32,941 bases of DNA from Ruminococcus sp. 210702-SL.1.03 (GTDB lineage: Bacteria; Bacillota; Clostridia; Oscillospirales; Ruminococcaceae): assembly GCF_020559915.1 (NCBI RefSeq), contig NZ_JAJCLZ010000022.1, forward strand, positions 1 through 32,941, written 5' to 3'. Position 1 is the stretch's first letter, and every line of letters begins with the position of its first letter. The position numbers were made by a program, and so were the translations under genes. The notes under the pieces are model-generated. The model was not told the origin of the DNA, did not search any database, and saw only the letters and a program-made list of their open reading frames with translations. Positions 32,912-32,941 of this stretch are shown piece after piece.

Positions 32912-32941
32912 ATGAACGTAGCAACGGTAATAACATTACTT
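32912..32941 (+). CDS. Second par/Fst-like toxin, cut by the window end
   Basis: The first ten codons read MNVATVITLL, hydrophobic from residue 3 on, with GGAGGTGAG eight bases before the ATG. The promoter, leader box and ribosome-binding-site hairpin match the locus at 1034-1383, but the 167-bp insertion is absent. The rest of the gene, the terminator and any antisense RNA lie outside. Orientation is opposite to the first copy. Confidence 0.55.
   Translation, partial: MNVATVITLL

Noticed and set aside
1..32941. rRNA or tRNA genes
   Set aside because: No tRNA cloverleaf with CCA-like ends or rRNA signature was recognised on either strand.

Overview
The window reads as the replication-origin region of a spore-forming member of the Clostridia, probably an Oscillospiraceae/Ruminococcus-like bacterium. 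The evidence is a dnaA / dnaN / S4-RNA-binding / recF / remB / gyrB / gyrA order, a parA-parB pair with a separate noc, several parS sites, GC-rich coding with AT-rich spacers, and a germination-specific cortex hydrolase (sleB) behind a forespore-type promoter. Species assignment is inference; the gene identities are mostly secure.

Layout. Positions 1-950 hold an outward minus-strand promoter and sleB (+). Positions 919-1427 hold a compact locus that looks like a type I toxin-antitoxin module of the Fst/par kind: a 29-residue hydrophobic peptide gene with a hairpin over its ribosome binding site, a convergent antisense RNA with its own promoter, a shared terminator, and a 167-bp MITE-like insertion in the toxin leader. 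Positions 1639-4809 are a minus-strand operon (GT-C-like membrane glycosyltransferase, nucleoside phosphorylase, DUF3592 protein). Positions 4821-12098 carry mnmE, rsmG, mnmG, serS, parB and parA, with three parS sites. noc (+) lies alone between parA and gyrA and is followed by two more parS-like sites and a terminator. Then come gyrA, a YcxB-like membrane protein, gyrB, remB, recF, the S4 gene and dnaN, all minus. The 1.5-kb dnaN-dnaA spacer contains two inverted copies of a mosaic palindromic repeat and a cluster of DnaA-box-like sites (oriC). dnaA follows with a good promoter.

To the right of dnaA (25235-32521) is a complete-looking phage head/packaging cassette, all on the minus strand: terS, terL, portal, protease-scaffold, major capsid protein, an internal terminator, then a connector, a tiny ORF, a tail-completion-like protein, a small beta-rich protein and a tail-hub-like protein. 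No integrase, repressor, tape-measure or lysis gene is present, and it abuts dnaA on one side and a second copy of the toxin locus on the other. This isolated cassette beside oriC, transcribed towards the origin, could be a domesticated capsid or gene-transfer-agent-like system; that role is inference.

Genes work together in chromosome replication (dnaA, dnaN, recF, gyrAB), segregation and division-site control (parA, parB, noc, parS), and tRNA/rRNA modification (mnmE, mnmG, rsmG). The usual rpmH-rnpA-yidC-jag block is absent from its common place between dnaA and mnmE. The most noteworthy items are the two par-like loci, the oriC-adjacent capsid cassette, and the mosaic palindromic repeats between housekeeping genes.
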